From contig CAZYYE010000002.1 in assembly GCA_964651535.1 (NCBI GenBank), positions 1 to 64,000 on the forward strand: a stretch of DNA of 64,000 nt, given 5' to 3'. Of this stretch, positions 1 through 9,401 are shown in pieces. Positions within the stretch are counted from its first letter, which is position 1. Each line of letters begins with the position of its first letter. The notes under the pieces are model-generated. The model did not search any database. It was not told the origin of the DNA and saw only the letters and a program-made list of their open reading frames with translations. The stretch comes from Terrimesophilobacter sp964651535 (GTDB lineage: Bacteria > Actinomycetota > Actinomycetes > Actinomycetales > Microbacteriaceae). Both the position numbers and the translations under genes were made by a program.

Positions 1-1077
<1,077 letters not shown>

Positions 1078-1274
1078 GTTTGATTGCACGACGACCGAAG
1101 TCACCGTGCACATCTAGTGCAGCTGGCCGCCCAAGGGCGAACCTGCTGCAAGTTTGATACTGACAAGAACAAACATCATTGCTGACATTTGTATTTTGTC
1201 TATATATATTCCAAAGGAATCTCCTCAGTCGACCGAAGTCAACCGACGAGGTTTTTGGCATTTGACATTGTGCA

Positions 1275-1293
1275 CGCTGTTGAGTTCTCAAGG
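1275..1293 (-). promoter_or_regulatory. boxA-like rRNA antitermination element
   Basis: The minus strand reads CCTTGAGAACTCAACAGCG. It resembles the boxA core (TTTGAGAACTCAA) found in actinobacterial rRNA leaders, where NusB/NusE load. It lies about 200 nt upstream of the 16S 5' end, as expected for a leader antiterminator. Confidence 0.65.
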
Positions 1294-1443
1294 ATCGGGC
1301 GCGCCTAAAGCGTGACCTTCCGGCCGTTTTTAGGGCAACTGCTCTAACCTACCACCACCCGGTGTGCTCCGCGCACCGTCGAGCCCCGATCGCTTGGCGA
1401 TCCGGGACAAACGGGACTGGAGAGTTCCAGAGGTGGGTCTTCC

Positions 1444-1472
1444 ATCTTAGCCCGACGCACACCCTGCAGCAA
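1444..1472 (-). promoter_or_regulatory. Candidate rRNA operon promoter
   Basis: On the minus strand TTGCTG (1472-1467) is followed after 17 bp by TAAGAT (1449-1444). This is a good sigma-70-type arrangement about 370 nt before 16S and downstream of tyrS. Other rRNA promoters may exist in the same leader; this is the only one with both boxes at proper spacing that I could find. Confidence 0.5.
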
Positions 1473-1623
1473 GTGCAGTGAGCCTGTCGGAGAGGAAGTC
1501 GTTCCGCTTGAGGTCCAGTAAGCGCTACGGCTGCCTGAAACCTTTGGGGTGACAAGGAGAAACTCTATGTGCTCAGGGGGGGCTGTGCAAATTTCTGTGC
1601 ATCCCGGGCGTGTCGCGAGAAAA

Positions 1624-2925
1624 CTACTTGATGAAGACGCCGGCGAGCGTCTTCTTGCCGCGGCGCAGGACAGCCATTCCGTGGTGCACATCGGAGGCGC
1701 CGAGTGCGGCATCCGCGGAGTCGACCTGTACGTTGTTGAGGTACACGCCGCCCTGCGTGATCGCCCTGCGCGACTCCCCCAGGCTCGACGTCAACCCGGT
1801 GTCGACGAGGAGCTGCGTGATGAGCGCACCGGGCTCGGCCGTCGTATTCGGCACCTCCCGCAAAGCGGAGGCGAACGTTTCGGCATCCAGCTGGGACAGA
1901 TCGCCCTGCCCGAACAGCGCGGCGGAGGCCGCAATCGCCGCGTCCGTTGCCGCGGCGCCGTGCACGAGCGTCGTGACCTCGAGAGCGAGCCGTTGCTGCG
2001 CCGCACGTCTGAACGGTTCAGCAGCCACGGCATCCGCAATCACGTCGATCTCGGCCCGCGAAAGGAACGTGAACACCTTGAGACGGTCAACGACGTCTGC
2101 GTCATCCGTATTGAGCCAGAACTGGTAGAACGCATAAGGGCTCGTGAGTGCGGGGTCCAGCCACACGGCATTGCCCTCGCTCTTGCCGAACTTCGTCCCG
2201 TCGGAATTCGTGACGAGAGGAGTGCCGATCGCGTGAACCGTGGCCCCTTCCGCCTTGCGGATGAGTTCCGTGCCGCTCGTCAGGTTGCCCCATTGGTCGC
2301 TGCCGCCGGTCTGCAGAACGCAACCATACGTGCGGTAGAGCTCGAGGTAGTCCAGGCCCTGCAGGATCTGGTAACTGAACTCGGCGTAACTGATTCCCTC
2401 GCTCGAGTTGAGCCGCGAGCTCACGGCGTCCTTCTTGAGCATCGTGCCGATCCGGAAGTGCTTGCCGATGTCGCGCAGGAAATCGATCGCCGACATCGGC
2501 GCAGTCCAGTCGAGGTTGTTGACGAGCCGCGCGGCGTTCGCCCCCTCGAAGCTCAGGAACTTCGAAACCTGGGCCTGCAGGTAACCGACCCACTCTGCGA
2601 CGGTCTCCCGGTCGTTGAGCGTGCGCTCCGCCGTGGGCTTCGGGTCGCCCACGAGTCCCGTGGAGCCGCCGACCAGGCCGAGCGGGAAGTGGCCGGCCAA
2701 CTGCAGCCGGCGCATGAGGAGGAGCTGCACGAGGTTCCCCAGGTGCAGGCTCGGCGCGGTGGGGTCGAATCCGCAGTAGTACGTGATGGGAGGCCCCGCA
2801 AGGAGCGTTTTCAGTTCAGCGGCATCCGTCGAAATGTGGACGAGCCCTCGCCACACGATCTCCTCCCACACGCTGTCGAACGAGTCGTCGTTGCGTTGGG
2901 TTGCGAGGGATTCGGATGCTGGCAC
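1624..2925 (-). CDS. tyrS: Tyrosyl-tRNA synthetase
   Basis: A class I aminoacyl-tRNA synthetase of 433 residues that charges tRNA-Tyr in the cytoplasm. The HIGH signature appears as HLGN (residues 61-64) and the KMSKS signature as KFGKS (245-249). The tyrosine-pocket stretch YCGFDPTAPSLH precedes HIGH, and the C-terminal part has the RNA-binding S4 fold (GGVYLNN near the end). Length is normal for bacterial TyrRS. The start is GTG with no obvious Shine-Dalgarno sequence, 12 bp after the DUF817 stop, so translation may depend on the upstream gene. The 16S rRNA gene follows on the same strand. Confidence 0.96.
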   Translation of the reverse strand: MPASESLATQRNDDSFDSVWEEIVWRGLVHISTDAAELKTLLAGPPITYYCGFDPTAPSLHLGNLVQLLLMRRLQLAGHFPLGLVGGSTGLVGDPKPTAERTLNDRETVAEWVGYLQAQVSKFLSFEGANAARLVNNLDWTAPMSAIDFLRDIGKHFRIGTMLKKDAVSSRLNSSEGISYAEFSYQILQGLDYLELYRTYGCVLQTGGSDQWGNLTSGTELIRKAEGATVHAIGTPLVTNSDGTKFGKSEGNAVWLDPALTSPYAFYQFWLNTDDADVVDRLKVFTFLSRAEIDVIADAVAAEPFRRAAQQRLALEVTTLVHGAAATDAAIAASAALFGQGDLSQLDAETFASALREVPNTTAEPGALITQLLVDTGLTSSLGESRRAITQGGVYLNNVQVDSADAALGASDVHHGMAVLRRGKKTLAGVFIK

Positions 2926-2937
2926 CGGGTCAGGATA

Positions 2938-3852
2938 TCAGTGGCCCGGCCGTTGCCCCGCAACGCTCTCCCCCGGGCCGGGATCCATCGGGCGCGGCGG
3001 GTACACCCACGCGACGAGCACCACAGAGATGATCATGAGCAGCAGCCAGGAACCAAGTTTCGCGATGGAGACGAGTTCCCACCCGTCGGCCTGATTCGGA
3101 TAACTCCACGCTTGCGACCACGTGGCGACGTTCTCCGCGATCCAAATGAACAGCGCAACGAGCACGAACGCGACGACAATCGGCATCCGGAGTCTGGCGC
3201 GGAAAATGCGGAAGTGCATCATGCACGGACCGTAGACCGCGAGAATAGCGAGCAGGAGGAGCCAGCGCGCGTCCCAAAGGTAGTGGTGGCTGAAGAAGTT
3301 CACGTAAATGAGCGCGGCGAGGATGGCGGTGATCCACCTGCGAGGGTATCGCTCGAACCGCAAGTCGAAAAGCCGATACACGCGCACGAGGTAGGAGCCC
3401 ACCGAGGCGTACATGAAACCGCTGTACAGCGGAACGCCCAGGATCTGGAGGACACCCTCCCCTTCGTAGATCCACGAACCGACGCTCGTCTTGAACAGTT
3501 CCATCCCGGTGCCGACGATGTGGAACAGGATGATGACGCGCAGTTCGCGCAGCGTCTCCAACCGAAACACGACCATGAGAATCTGAATGGCCACGGCGGC
3601 GAGCGTGACGAAGTCGTTGCGTGCGAGGGCGGCGCCGTCGGGATACCACACGGCGGTCGCGAACAGCAGGACGAGCATGGCTGCGCCGAACACGCAGGCC
3701 CAACCCTGCTTGAGCGCGAACACGACGAATTCGACGAGCCAGCGAGCCATGCGGCTCTGCGGCACTTTTTGCAGGATGCGGTGGGCGTGTTCATCGATGA
3801 ATCGCTCAACTGCGGTGCCGTCGCCACGCCGCGAAGGTTGTGGCTCAGTCAC
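2938..3852 (-). CDS. DUF817 family integral membrane protein
   Basis: A protein of 304 residues with about eight hydrophobic segments from residue 40 to 290 and short charged ends. The pattern, including FHIVGTGMELFKTSVGSW and YVNFFSHHYLWD, matches the uncharacterised DUF817 (YoaT-type) family as I remember it. No transport or enzymatic role is established for the family. The GTG start lies 6 nt after a TAGGGT box, so the transcript is probably leaderless. tyrS follows after 12 bp and may be co-transcribed. The gene is divergent from the SatD-like module. Confidence 0.8.
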   Translation of the reverse strand: MTEPQPSRRGDGTAVERFIDEHAHRILQKVPQSRMARWLVEFVVFALKQGWACVFGAAMLVLLFATAVWYPDGAALARNDFVTLAAVAIQILMVVFRLETLRELRVIILFHIVGTGMELFKTSVGSWIYEGEGVLQILGVPLYSGFMYASVGSYLVRVYRLFDLRFERYPRRWITAILAALIYVNFFSHHYLWDARWLLLLAILAVYGPCMMHFRIFRARLRMPIVVAFVLVALFIWIAENVATWSQAWSYPNQADGWELVSIAKLGSWLLLMIISVVLVAWVYPPRPMDPGPGESVAGQRPGH

Positions 3853-3858
3853 GGGCTC

Positions 3859-3864
3859 ACCCTA
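3859..3864 (-). promoter_or_regulatory. -10 box of a leaderless DUF817-tyrS promoter
   Basis: TAGGGT on the minus strand ends 6 nt before the GTG start of the DUF817 gene. Transcription would therefore start at or next to the start codon. No convincing -35 box is seen. Confidence 0.5.
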
Positions 3865-3879
3865 GCCGAAACACCGCTC

Positions 3880-3911
3880 CTTGATTTGGCAAGTACTAAT
3901 GCTTGATTTGG
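3880..3911. repeat. Direct repeat CTTGATTTGG x2, 22 bp apart
   Basis: CTTGATTTGG occurs at 3880-3889 and again at 3902-3911, a spacing of two helical turns. The second copy contains the -35 hexamer of the SatD-like gene promoter. This is the geometry of a tandem operator. The neighbouring HTH protein is the obvious candidate to bind it, but that is inference. Confidence 0.5.
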
Positions 3912-3931
3912 ATGAATCATGCTTGTATGCT
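3903..3931 (+). promoter_or_regulatory. Candidate promoter of the SatD-like module
   Basis: TTGATT (3903-3908), a 17-bp spacer and TATGCT (3926-3931) lie about 40 bp upstream of the ATG at 3973. This is one of the few places in the window with both boxes close to consensus. Confidence 0.6.
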
Positions 3932-3972
3932 TGACCCTACAAATTCACGTCCAGAGACTAGAGGAGGAGGCG

Positions 3973-4596
3973 ATGTTCGTTCTCACCGCCGACCAGGTGG
4001 ACAGCCGCTCCAGCGCCGACCGCGTTGCCGCGATGATCGACTTCCTCAACGCTGGGCCGCTTCGCCCCGTGCTCAAGGCCGACCGCACGGCAGGCGACGA
4101 GCTGCAGATCCTGGTTGCGGATGGTTCCGACGCGCTCACCGTCATTCTCCACCTCACCCGCACCGGGCAGTGGAGCGTCGGATGCGGGACAGGCGCCGTG
4201 AGCACGCCTCTTCCCGGCAACATCCGCGAAGCAACGGGCAGCGCATTCATTGCGGCGAGGAAGGCCGTCGACCGCGCGAAGAAGCGCCAGACGAGGTTCG
4301 CGCTCGAATCCGAACCCGTCACGCCGGAAGCGGCAGACGGCGAAGCGCTCATCGACCTGCTCCTCGCACTCCGAGCCCGCCGGAGCCCCGAGGGCTGGGA
4401 GCTCTACGACCTCCTGTACGGCACAGACCTGACCCAGGCGGATGCCGCAGCTCGACTCGGCATCAGCCCACAGGCAGTGAGTCTGCGAGCCCGCGCGGGA
4501 GAGCTGCGAACAGAACAGGCCGCGCGGGAACCACTCGCACGAATCCTCGATCAACTCGGTAGCGTTGAACCGATCGCAACGGGAGGCCGCGCATGA
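3973..4596 (+). CDS. SatD-like helix-turn-helix protein
   Basis: A cytoplasmic protein of 207 residues. The N-terminal 100 residues carry a GDELQILV stretch that resembles the conserved GDEFQ core of the SatD family. The C-terminus has a helix-turn-helix (about residues 152-175, TQADAAARLGISPQAVS). The ATG at 3973 was chosen over an upstream in-frame start because GAGGAGGAGG stands directly before it. The stop overlaps the next gene by 4 nt (ATGA), so the two are coupled. SatD proteins are implicated in acid and stress phenotypes in streptococci, but their biochemistry is unknown to me. A DNA-binding regulator role is inferred from the HTH. Confidence 0.65.
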   Translation: MFVLTADQVDSRSSADRVAAMIDFLNAGPLRPVLKADRTAGDELQILVADGSDALTVILHLTRTGQWSVGCGTGAVSTPLPGNIREATGSAFIAARKAVDRAKKRQTRFALESEPVTPEAADGEALIDLLLALRARRSPEGWELYDLLYGTDLTQADAAARLGISPQAVSLRARAGELRTEQAAREPLARILDQLGSVEPIATGGRA

Positions 4597-5186
4597 TCAT
4601 TCTCGACATCATCCTCTGGAGCGCACTTCTGCTTCTGCTGGTTGCCGGGCTCTTACTGTCACTCATCGCGAGCCGACGCCCTTCCCCGCACAAGCCGGGA
4701 CCACACTGGCTCGTGATTCCCGTGGTTGCCCTCATCGCCGCCGCGATCGTGTATTCCGCTCTGGGAGGAGTCCAGAGCGCACCGGCAGTCGGATTCCACG
4801 TCGCCGCGATCGTACTTCTGCTGTTGATCGGCGTCGTGGGCGGCAGCCCGCTCGTGCTCGTCGTGCTCGAACTCGCCGGAAGCGGAGCTGTCCCGCTCGG
4901 CGACCACGGCGGCATCATCGTGAGCGATACCGGGGCGAAGGCGAAGGATCGCGAGATCCTGCGCGGCGGCATGACCATCGGCTACCTCGAGCGGCTCGCG
5001 ATCATCGGCGCAGCACTGGTCGGACAATTCGCCGCCGTCGCAATCGTGATCGCCGTGAAAGGTCTCGGCCGGTTCTCCGAACTGGAGAACTCCGCCGCCC
5101 GCGAACGGTTCATCATCGGCACGCTCGTGAGCATCGTGTGGGCCGCAGCGTGCGCGGTTCCCGCGGTCATCGGCCGGGCGGCCTAG
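4593..5186 (+). CDS. Membrane protein with DUF3307-like C-terminus
   Basis: A protein of 197 residues with four or five transmembrane segments (about 5-27, 40-60, 66-95, 135-160, 172-195). The stretch around residues 128-165 (IGYLERLAIIGAALVGQF followed by AVKGLGRFSELE) resembles the C-terminal part of DUF3307 proteins, which often sit next to satD in other genomes (recollection). It overlaps the SatD-like gene by 4 nt. Its stop overlaps that of the convergent glycosylase gene by 4 nt. The likely role is as partner of the SatD-like protein in a membrane stress-sensing pair; the function is unknown. Confidence 0.6.
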   Translation: MIILDIILWSALLLLLVAGLLLSLIASRRPSPHKPGPHWLVIPVVALIAAAIVYSALGGVQSAPAVGFHVAAIVLLLLIGVVGGSPLVLVVLELAGSGAVPLGDHGGIIVSDTGAKAKDREILRGGMTIGYLERLAIIGAALVGQFAAVAIVIAVKGLGRFSELENSAARERFIIGTLVSIVWAAACAVPAVIGRAA

Positions 5187-5791
5187 CTGCGTCGTTTCGG
5201 CGCGTGCGCCTTGTAGGGCGATACCGTGGGGTCGCCGGGGATCCAGAACCGCCACGGGAATTGCTCCGTTCCCCCCGGCCCTGACACCCCCGTGCGCGGG
5301 CCCGTCGCGACCTCGGGCACTCCCCCGCCCAGCTCCAGGCGGATGCGGCTCGTCGCCAGGTCCGCGCCGCCGTCGGCGAGCGTGATGCCCGCGGCCACCG
5401 TGAGGCGAGCGGGTCCTCGAGCCAGGTCGGCATCCGACCGCGACGTGTCGCGGCGCGACCGGGCCAGTTCGAGACCTTCGATGATCTCGCCCGCGCGCAG
5501 AAGGCACCCCGAGGCCTGACCTTCCGGTCCGCACACCACGTTCGCGCACGTGTGCATGCCATACGTGAAATACGTGTACACGTGACCGGGTTCGCCGAAC
5601 ATGACCGCATTGCGGTTCGTCTTTCCGCGGTACGCATGCGACCCGGGATCATCCGACCCGTGGTAGGCCTCCACTTCCGTGATCCTCAGCGCCACCGTGC
5701 CCTCCGGCGAATCCACGGTCAGGATCGACCCGAGGAGGAGTGGCGCCACCTCGAAACTGGGCGGCAGAAGGAGAGAACGATCGAGTGGCAT
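5183..5791 (-). CDS. mpg: DNA-3-methyladenine glycosylase (AAG/MPG family)
   Basis: A base-excision repair enzyme that removes alkylated purines from DNA. Its 202 residues match the bacterial AAG family. Visible motifs are ITEVEAYHGSDDPGSHAYRG, which carries the catalytic Glu, then the YFTYGMHTCANVV core, RAGEIIEGLE, and a C-terminal FWIPGDPTVS block. The ATG shares one base with the argH stop (TAATG), so it is translationally coupled to the arginine operon. An upstream in-frame extension into argH was rejected because it is antisense-like and lacks homology. The stop overlaps the convergent membrane gene by CTAG. Confidence 0.92.
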   Translation of the reverse strand: MPLDRSLLLPPSFEVAPLLLGSILTVDSPEGTVALRITEVEAYHGSDDPGSHAYRGKTNRNAVMFGEPGHVYTYFTYGMHTCANVVCGPEGQASGCLLRAGEIIEGLELARSRRDTSRSDADLARGPARLTVAAGITLADGGADLATSRIRLELGGGVPEVATGPRTGVSGPGGTEQFPWRFWIPGDPTVSPYKAHAPKRRS

Positions 5792-7215
5792 TAGGCCGAG
5801 AGCTGGTCGGAAAGGGACTTCACCCGCAGCGTCAACGCCTCCAGTTGCTCGGCAACCCGCTCGGGCGCAGTACCCCCTGCGCCGTTCCGGCTCGCGACCG
5901 AGCCTTCCACCGTGAGCACGTCGCGTACCGCCGGAGTGAGGTGCTCCGAGACGGAACTCAACTGCTCGTCGCTCACCTGCGCGAGATCGAGGCCGTTCGC
6001 CTCGCAGAACGTGACGAGTGCACCAGTCACCTCGTGTGCATCTCTGAATGGGACACCCTGCCGCACAAGCCACTCGGCGACATCCGTCGCGAGAGAGAAG
6101 CCCTGCGGCGCGAGCGCCGCCATCCGTTGGGTATCGAAACGCAGGGTTGCGACCATGCCGGTGAACGCGGGCAGAAGAACTTCGAGAGTCTCCACCGAGT
6201 CGAACACGGGCTCCTTGTCCTCCTGCAGGTCGCGGTTGTAAGCGAGCGGAAGGCCCTTGAGCGTTGCCAGGAGGCCCGTGAGATTGCCGATGAGCCGACC
6301 GGCCTTGCCGCGTGCAAGCTCCGCGATGTCCGGGTTCTTCTTCTGTGGCATGATCGACGAGCCCGTCGAGTACGCGTCGTGGAGTTCGACGAAACCGAAC
6401 TCCCGCGTGTTCCACACAATGATCTCCTCCGCGAACCTCGACATGTCGATACCGAGTTGCGCAGTGATGAACGCGAACTCCGCAATGACATCGCGCGCGG
6501 CCGTCGCGTCGATCGAATTCTCGCTCGGGCCGGAAAGCCCGAGTTCGCGCGCGACGAGCGCAGGGTCGAGCCCCAGCGAACTCCCCGCGAGGGCTCCAGC
6601 GCCGTACGGGGACACGGACGCGCGCACCCGCCAGTCCCGCATCCGCTCCAGGGTGCGCACGAGCGGCCACGCATGCGCAAGCAGGTGGTGGGCCAGGAGA
6701 ACGGGCTGGGCGTGCTGCAGATGGGTGCGGCCCGGCATAACCGCGGTCGGATGAGCCTTCGCCTGGGAAACGACCGCGTCGATGAGCTGGATCACGAGGC
6801 GCCCGATAGCCCTCGCGCGGTCGAGCAGATACAGCCGGATGAGCGTCGCGATCTGGTCGTTACGGCTGCGCCCCGCGCGCAGTTTGCCACCGAGTTCCGG
6901 ACCGGCGATGCGCAGCAGTTCCCGTTCGAGAGCGCCGTGCACATCCTCGTCGCCGTCCTGGGCCACGATCGAGCCGTCCAGAACGCCGGCCAGGAGTTCC
7001 TCGAGCGCAGCGAGCATCCGCTCGTGCTCTCCCGCGTCAAGGTAGCCGGCTGCCGCCAGAGCGATCGCGTGCGCGCGGGACCCGGCAATGTCATAGGGAG
7101 CGAGCTGCCAGTCGAAGTGGGTCGACCGGCTAAGGCGCGCAAGCTCGGGAGAGGGCCCGGAGGAGAACCTGGCACCCCACAGGCTCCCCTCGTTGGTCGA
7201 ACCGCCCGTGGACAT
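5791..7215 (-). CDS. argH: Argininosuccinate lyase
   Basis: The last step of arginine synthesis: argininosuccinate is split to arginine and fumarate. The 474-residue protein belongs to the fumarase/aspartase superfamily, with signature GSSIMPQKKNPD, the SRSTHFDWQLAPYD N-terminal block and PGRTHLQHAQP. The ATG at 7215 shares its A with the argG TAA stop (TAATG); an in-frame start further upstream would lie inside argG. Its own stop overlaps the glycosylase start in the same way. It is the seventh arg gene of the cluster. Confidence 0.97.
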   Translation of the reverse strand: MSTGGSTNEGSLWGARFSSGPSPELARLSRSTHFDWQLAPYDIAGSRAHAIALAAAGYLDAGEHERMLAALEELLAGVLDGSIVAQDGDEDVHGALERELLRIAGPELGGKLRAGRSRNDQIATLIRLYLLDRARAIGRLVIQLIDAVVSQAKAHPTAVMPGRTHLQHAQPVLLAHHLLAHAWPLVRTLERMRDWRVRASVSPYGAGALAGSSLGLDPALVARELGLSGPSENSIDATAARDVIAEFAFITAQLGIDMSRFAEEIIVWNTREFGFVELHDAYSTGSSIMPQKKNPDIAELARGKAGRLIGNLTGLLATLKGLPLAYNRDLQEDKEPVFDSVETLEVLLPAFTGMVATLRFDTQRMAALAPQGFSLATDVAEWLVRQGVPFRDAHEVTGALVTFCEANGLDLAQVSDEQLSSVSEHLTPAVRDVLTVEGSVASRNGAGGTAPERVAEQLEALTLRVKSLSDQLSA

Positions 7216-8444
7216 TACGCGCCTGCCGCGCCGTTGCCTGCCGTGCGCGCCGATGCCGCATCCCGACGTGCGGAGATACGGCTCGGCAGGGACCACAGTT
7301 CGATGAACCCCTTCGACAGCGACTGGTCGAACGTGTCGCCCGTGTCATACGTCGCCAAATCGAAGTCGTACAGACTCTCCGTGCTGCGCTGGCCGGTCAC
7401 GACCGCCCGCCCGCCCTGGAGCGTGAGGCGGATGTCGCCGCTCACGTGCCGTTGCGTGTCCTCGATGAACACGTCGAGCGACCGTTTGAGTGCGGAGAAC
7501 CACAATCCGTCATACACGAGGTTCGCCCAGTCCGCTTCGATCTTGCGCTTGTACCGGTTGAGGTCACGCTCGAGCGTGATGTTCTCGAGCGCCTCGTGCG
7601 CGGCAATGAGCGTCGTCGGCGCCGGGGTCTCATAGATTTCGCGGCTCTTGATCCCGACGAGACGGTCCTCCATGATGTCGACGCGGCCGATTCCGTGCTT
7701 GCCTGCCACGATGTTCAGGTTCTGGATGATCTCGAGCGGAGACTGCGCTACGCCGTCAATGGCGACCGGGATGCCCTGATCGAACGTGATGATGATTTCA
7801 TCCGCCGGCTTCACGAGCGCCGGATCGTCCGTGTATTCGTAGAGTTCCTCGATCGGCGCATTCCACGGGTCCTCGAGGAACCCGGTTTCCAGCGTGCGCC
7901 CCCACACGTTCTTGTCGATCGAGTACGGGCTCTTCTCGGACTGCTCGATCGGCAGGTTTCTCTCCTGTGCGTAGATGATGGCCTTGTCCCGCGTGAGCGC
8001 AAGATCCCGAACGGGCGCGATGCTCGTCAATTCTGGGGCAAGCGCGGCTATGGCCGCCTCGAACCGCACCTGGTCGTTTCCCTTCCCCGTGCAGCCGTGC
8101 GCGACACTGTCGGCGCCGAGTTCGTGGGCAGTGGAGGCCAGATACTTCGCGATGAGCGGGCGGGAAAGACCGGACACGAGCGCGTACTGCTTCTGGTAAC
8201 TCGCGTTCGCCTTGAGCGCTGGCATCAAATAGTCGTTCGCGAATTCATCCTTCGCATCCACGACGATCGCGTCCACCGCTCCGCAGTCGAGGGCGCGCTG
8301 GCGGATGTCCTCCATGTTCTCCCCACCCTGCCCGACGTCGACGGCAAGGGCGACAACCTCCTTGCCGGTGGCATCCTTCAGCCAGCCGATGCCGACAGAA
8401 GTGTCTAAACCGCCCGAGTAGGCGAGTACTACGCGTTCTGACAT
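7215..8444 (-). CDS. argG: Argininosuccinate synthase
   Basis: ATP-dependent condensation of citrulline with aspartate. The protein has 409 residues, with the N-type ATP pyrophosphatase motif AYSGGLDTS near the N-terminus (residues 8-16), AHGCTGKGNDQVRFE and KSPYSIDKNVWGR. It has a Shine-Dalgarno AAGGAG before the ATG. It follows argF after only 33 bp, so argR, which stands between argF and argG in mycobacteria and many other actinobacteria, is missing here. The C-terminal tail is Ala/Arg-rich. Confidence 0.97.
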   Translation of the reverse strand: MSERVVLAYSGGLDTSVGIGWLKDATGKEVVALAVDVGQGGENMEDIRQRALDCGAVDAIVVDAKDEFANDYLMPALKANASYQKQYALVSGLSRPLIAKYLASTAHELGADSVAHGCTGKGNDQVRFEAAIAALAPELTSIAPVRDLALTRDKAIIYAQERNLPIEQSEKSPYSIDKNVWGRTLETGFLEDPWNAPIEELYEYTDDPALVKPADEIIITFDQGIPVAIDGVAQSPLEIIQNLNIVAGKHGIGRVDIMEDRLVGIKSREIYETPAPTTLIAAHEALENITLERDLNRYKRKIEADWANLVYDGLWFSALKRSLDVFIEDTQRHVSGDIRLTLQGGRAVVTGQRSTESLYDFDLATYDTGDTFDQSLSKGFIELWSLPSRISARRDAASARTAGNGAAGA

Positions 8445-8477
8445 GGGGAATGTCTCCTTGTTTCGTTTTCAGTGTAT

Positions 8478-9401
8478 TCAGGCATGGTTCAACAGCCAGA
8501 CGAGCAGGGCCTTCTGGGCGTGCAAACGGTTCTCCGCCTCGTCCCAGATGACGCTCTGCGGACCGTCCAGGACCTCGGCGGTGACTTCGAAACCGCGATC
8601 GGCGGGCAGGCAATGGAGGAAGAGCGCATCCGGTTTCGCGAGTGCGAGGAGTTTCGCGTTCACCTGGTAGGCGTTAAGGCGGGTGAGGCGCTCGGCTTTC
8701 TCGCTTTCCCGTCCCATCGACACCCAGGTGTCCGTCACGACGACATCGGCCCCGACAACGGACGCTGCCGGGTCGGTGAAGAGCGTCACGGAACCTCCCG
8801 TCGTCTGCGCGCGCTTCTTCGCATCCGCAACGACGGCTCCCGCAGGTTCGTACCCGGCCGGCGCAGCAATGCGTACGTGCATCCCCGCCGTCGTGCCGGC
8901 GAGGAGGTAGGACTGCGCCATGTTGCACGCGCCATCGCCGAGGAATGTGACGGTGAGCCCGGCGAGCTCGCCGCGATGCTCCCGGATCGTGAGTAGATCG
9001 GCGAGCAGCTGGCACGGGTGGAAGTCATCGCTCAGCGCGTTGATGACGGGGACTGTCGTGCCCGCGGCCATCTCCTCCAACCCGGACTGCGCGTACGTGC
9101 GCCAGGCGATCGCGGCGACCTGGCGCTCCAGCACGCGCGCGGTATCGGAGGCCGTCTCCTTGCCGCCGAGCTGGCTGTTGGCGGTGCTGATGATGAGGGG
9201 CACTCCGCCGAGGTCGGCAATTCCTACGGCGAAAGACACTCGGGTGCGCGTGGAGGACTTGTCGAAAATCACCGCGACGGTCTGGGGCCCCGCAAGCGGC
9301 GTGAGAGCGAAGCGGTCCTTCTTCAACTCGAGGGCAAGGTCGAGGATCGCGGACTGTTCCGCCTGGCTCAGATCATCGTCCCTCAGGAGGTGGCGCGTCA
9401 T
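8478..9401 (-). CDS. argF: Ornithine carbamoyltransferase
   Basis: Makes citrulline from ornithine and carbamoyl phosphate in the cytoplasm. The 307 residues carry the carbamoyl-phosphate loop STRTR (50-54), the MGRESEK region and the ornithine-binding HCLP motif (263-266). The ATG overlaps the argD stop by 4 nt (ATGA). This is a standard trimeric anabolic OTC by length and motifs; a catabolic arcB role is unlikely in this operon. Confidence 0.97.
   Translation of the reverse strand: MTRHLLRDDDLSQAEQSAILDLALELKKDRFALTPLAGPQTVAVIFDKSSTRTRVSFAVGIADLGGVPLIISTANSQLGGKETASDTARVLERQVAAIAWRTYAQSGLEEMAAGTTVPVINALSDDFHPCQLLADLLTIREHRGELAGLTVTFLGDGACNMAQSYLLAGTTAGMHVRIAAPAGYEPAGAVVADAKKRAQTTGGSVTLFTDPAASVVGADVVVTDTWVSMGRESEKAERLTRLNAYQVNAKLLALAKPDALFLHCLPADRGFEVTAEVLDGPQSVIWDEAENRLHAQKALLVWLLNHA

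Larger units (their letters stand above)
1078..1623 (-). other. rRNA leader and promoter region, no coding gene
   Basis: This 546-bp gap between tyrS and 16S holds the rRNA leader. I see no credible gene in it. It contains a promoter candidate (1444-1472), a boxA-like block (1275-1293), an AT-rich stretch around 1165-1215, and two copies of TGACTTCGGTCG (reverse strand, near 1092-1103 and 1230-1241). Each copy can form a short cUUCGg tetraloop hairpin. RNase III pairing with the 16S 3' flank cannot be checked because that flank is outside the window. Confidence 0.7.

Noticed and set aside
1310..1420. tRNA-like fold near the rRNA promoter
   Set aside because: I could not form a cloverleaf with a T-loop GTTCGAATC block; no tRNA is supported.
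1549..3906. 785-codon plus-strand open frame over tyrS and DUF817
   Set aside because: It is antisense to two clear genes, is Arg/Glu-rich without domains, and arises from high-GC codon bias.
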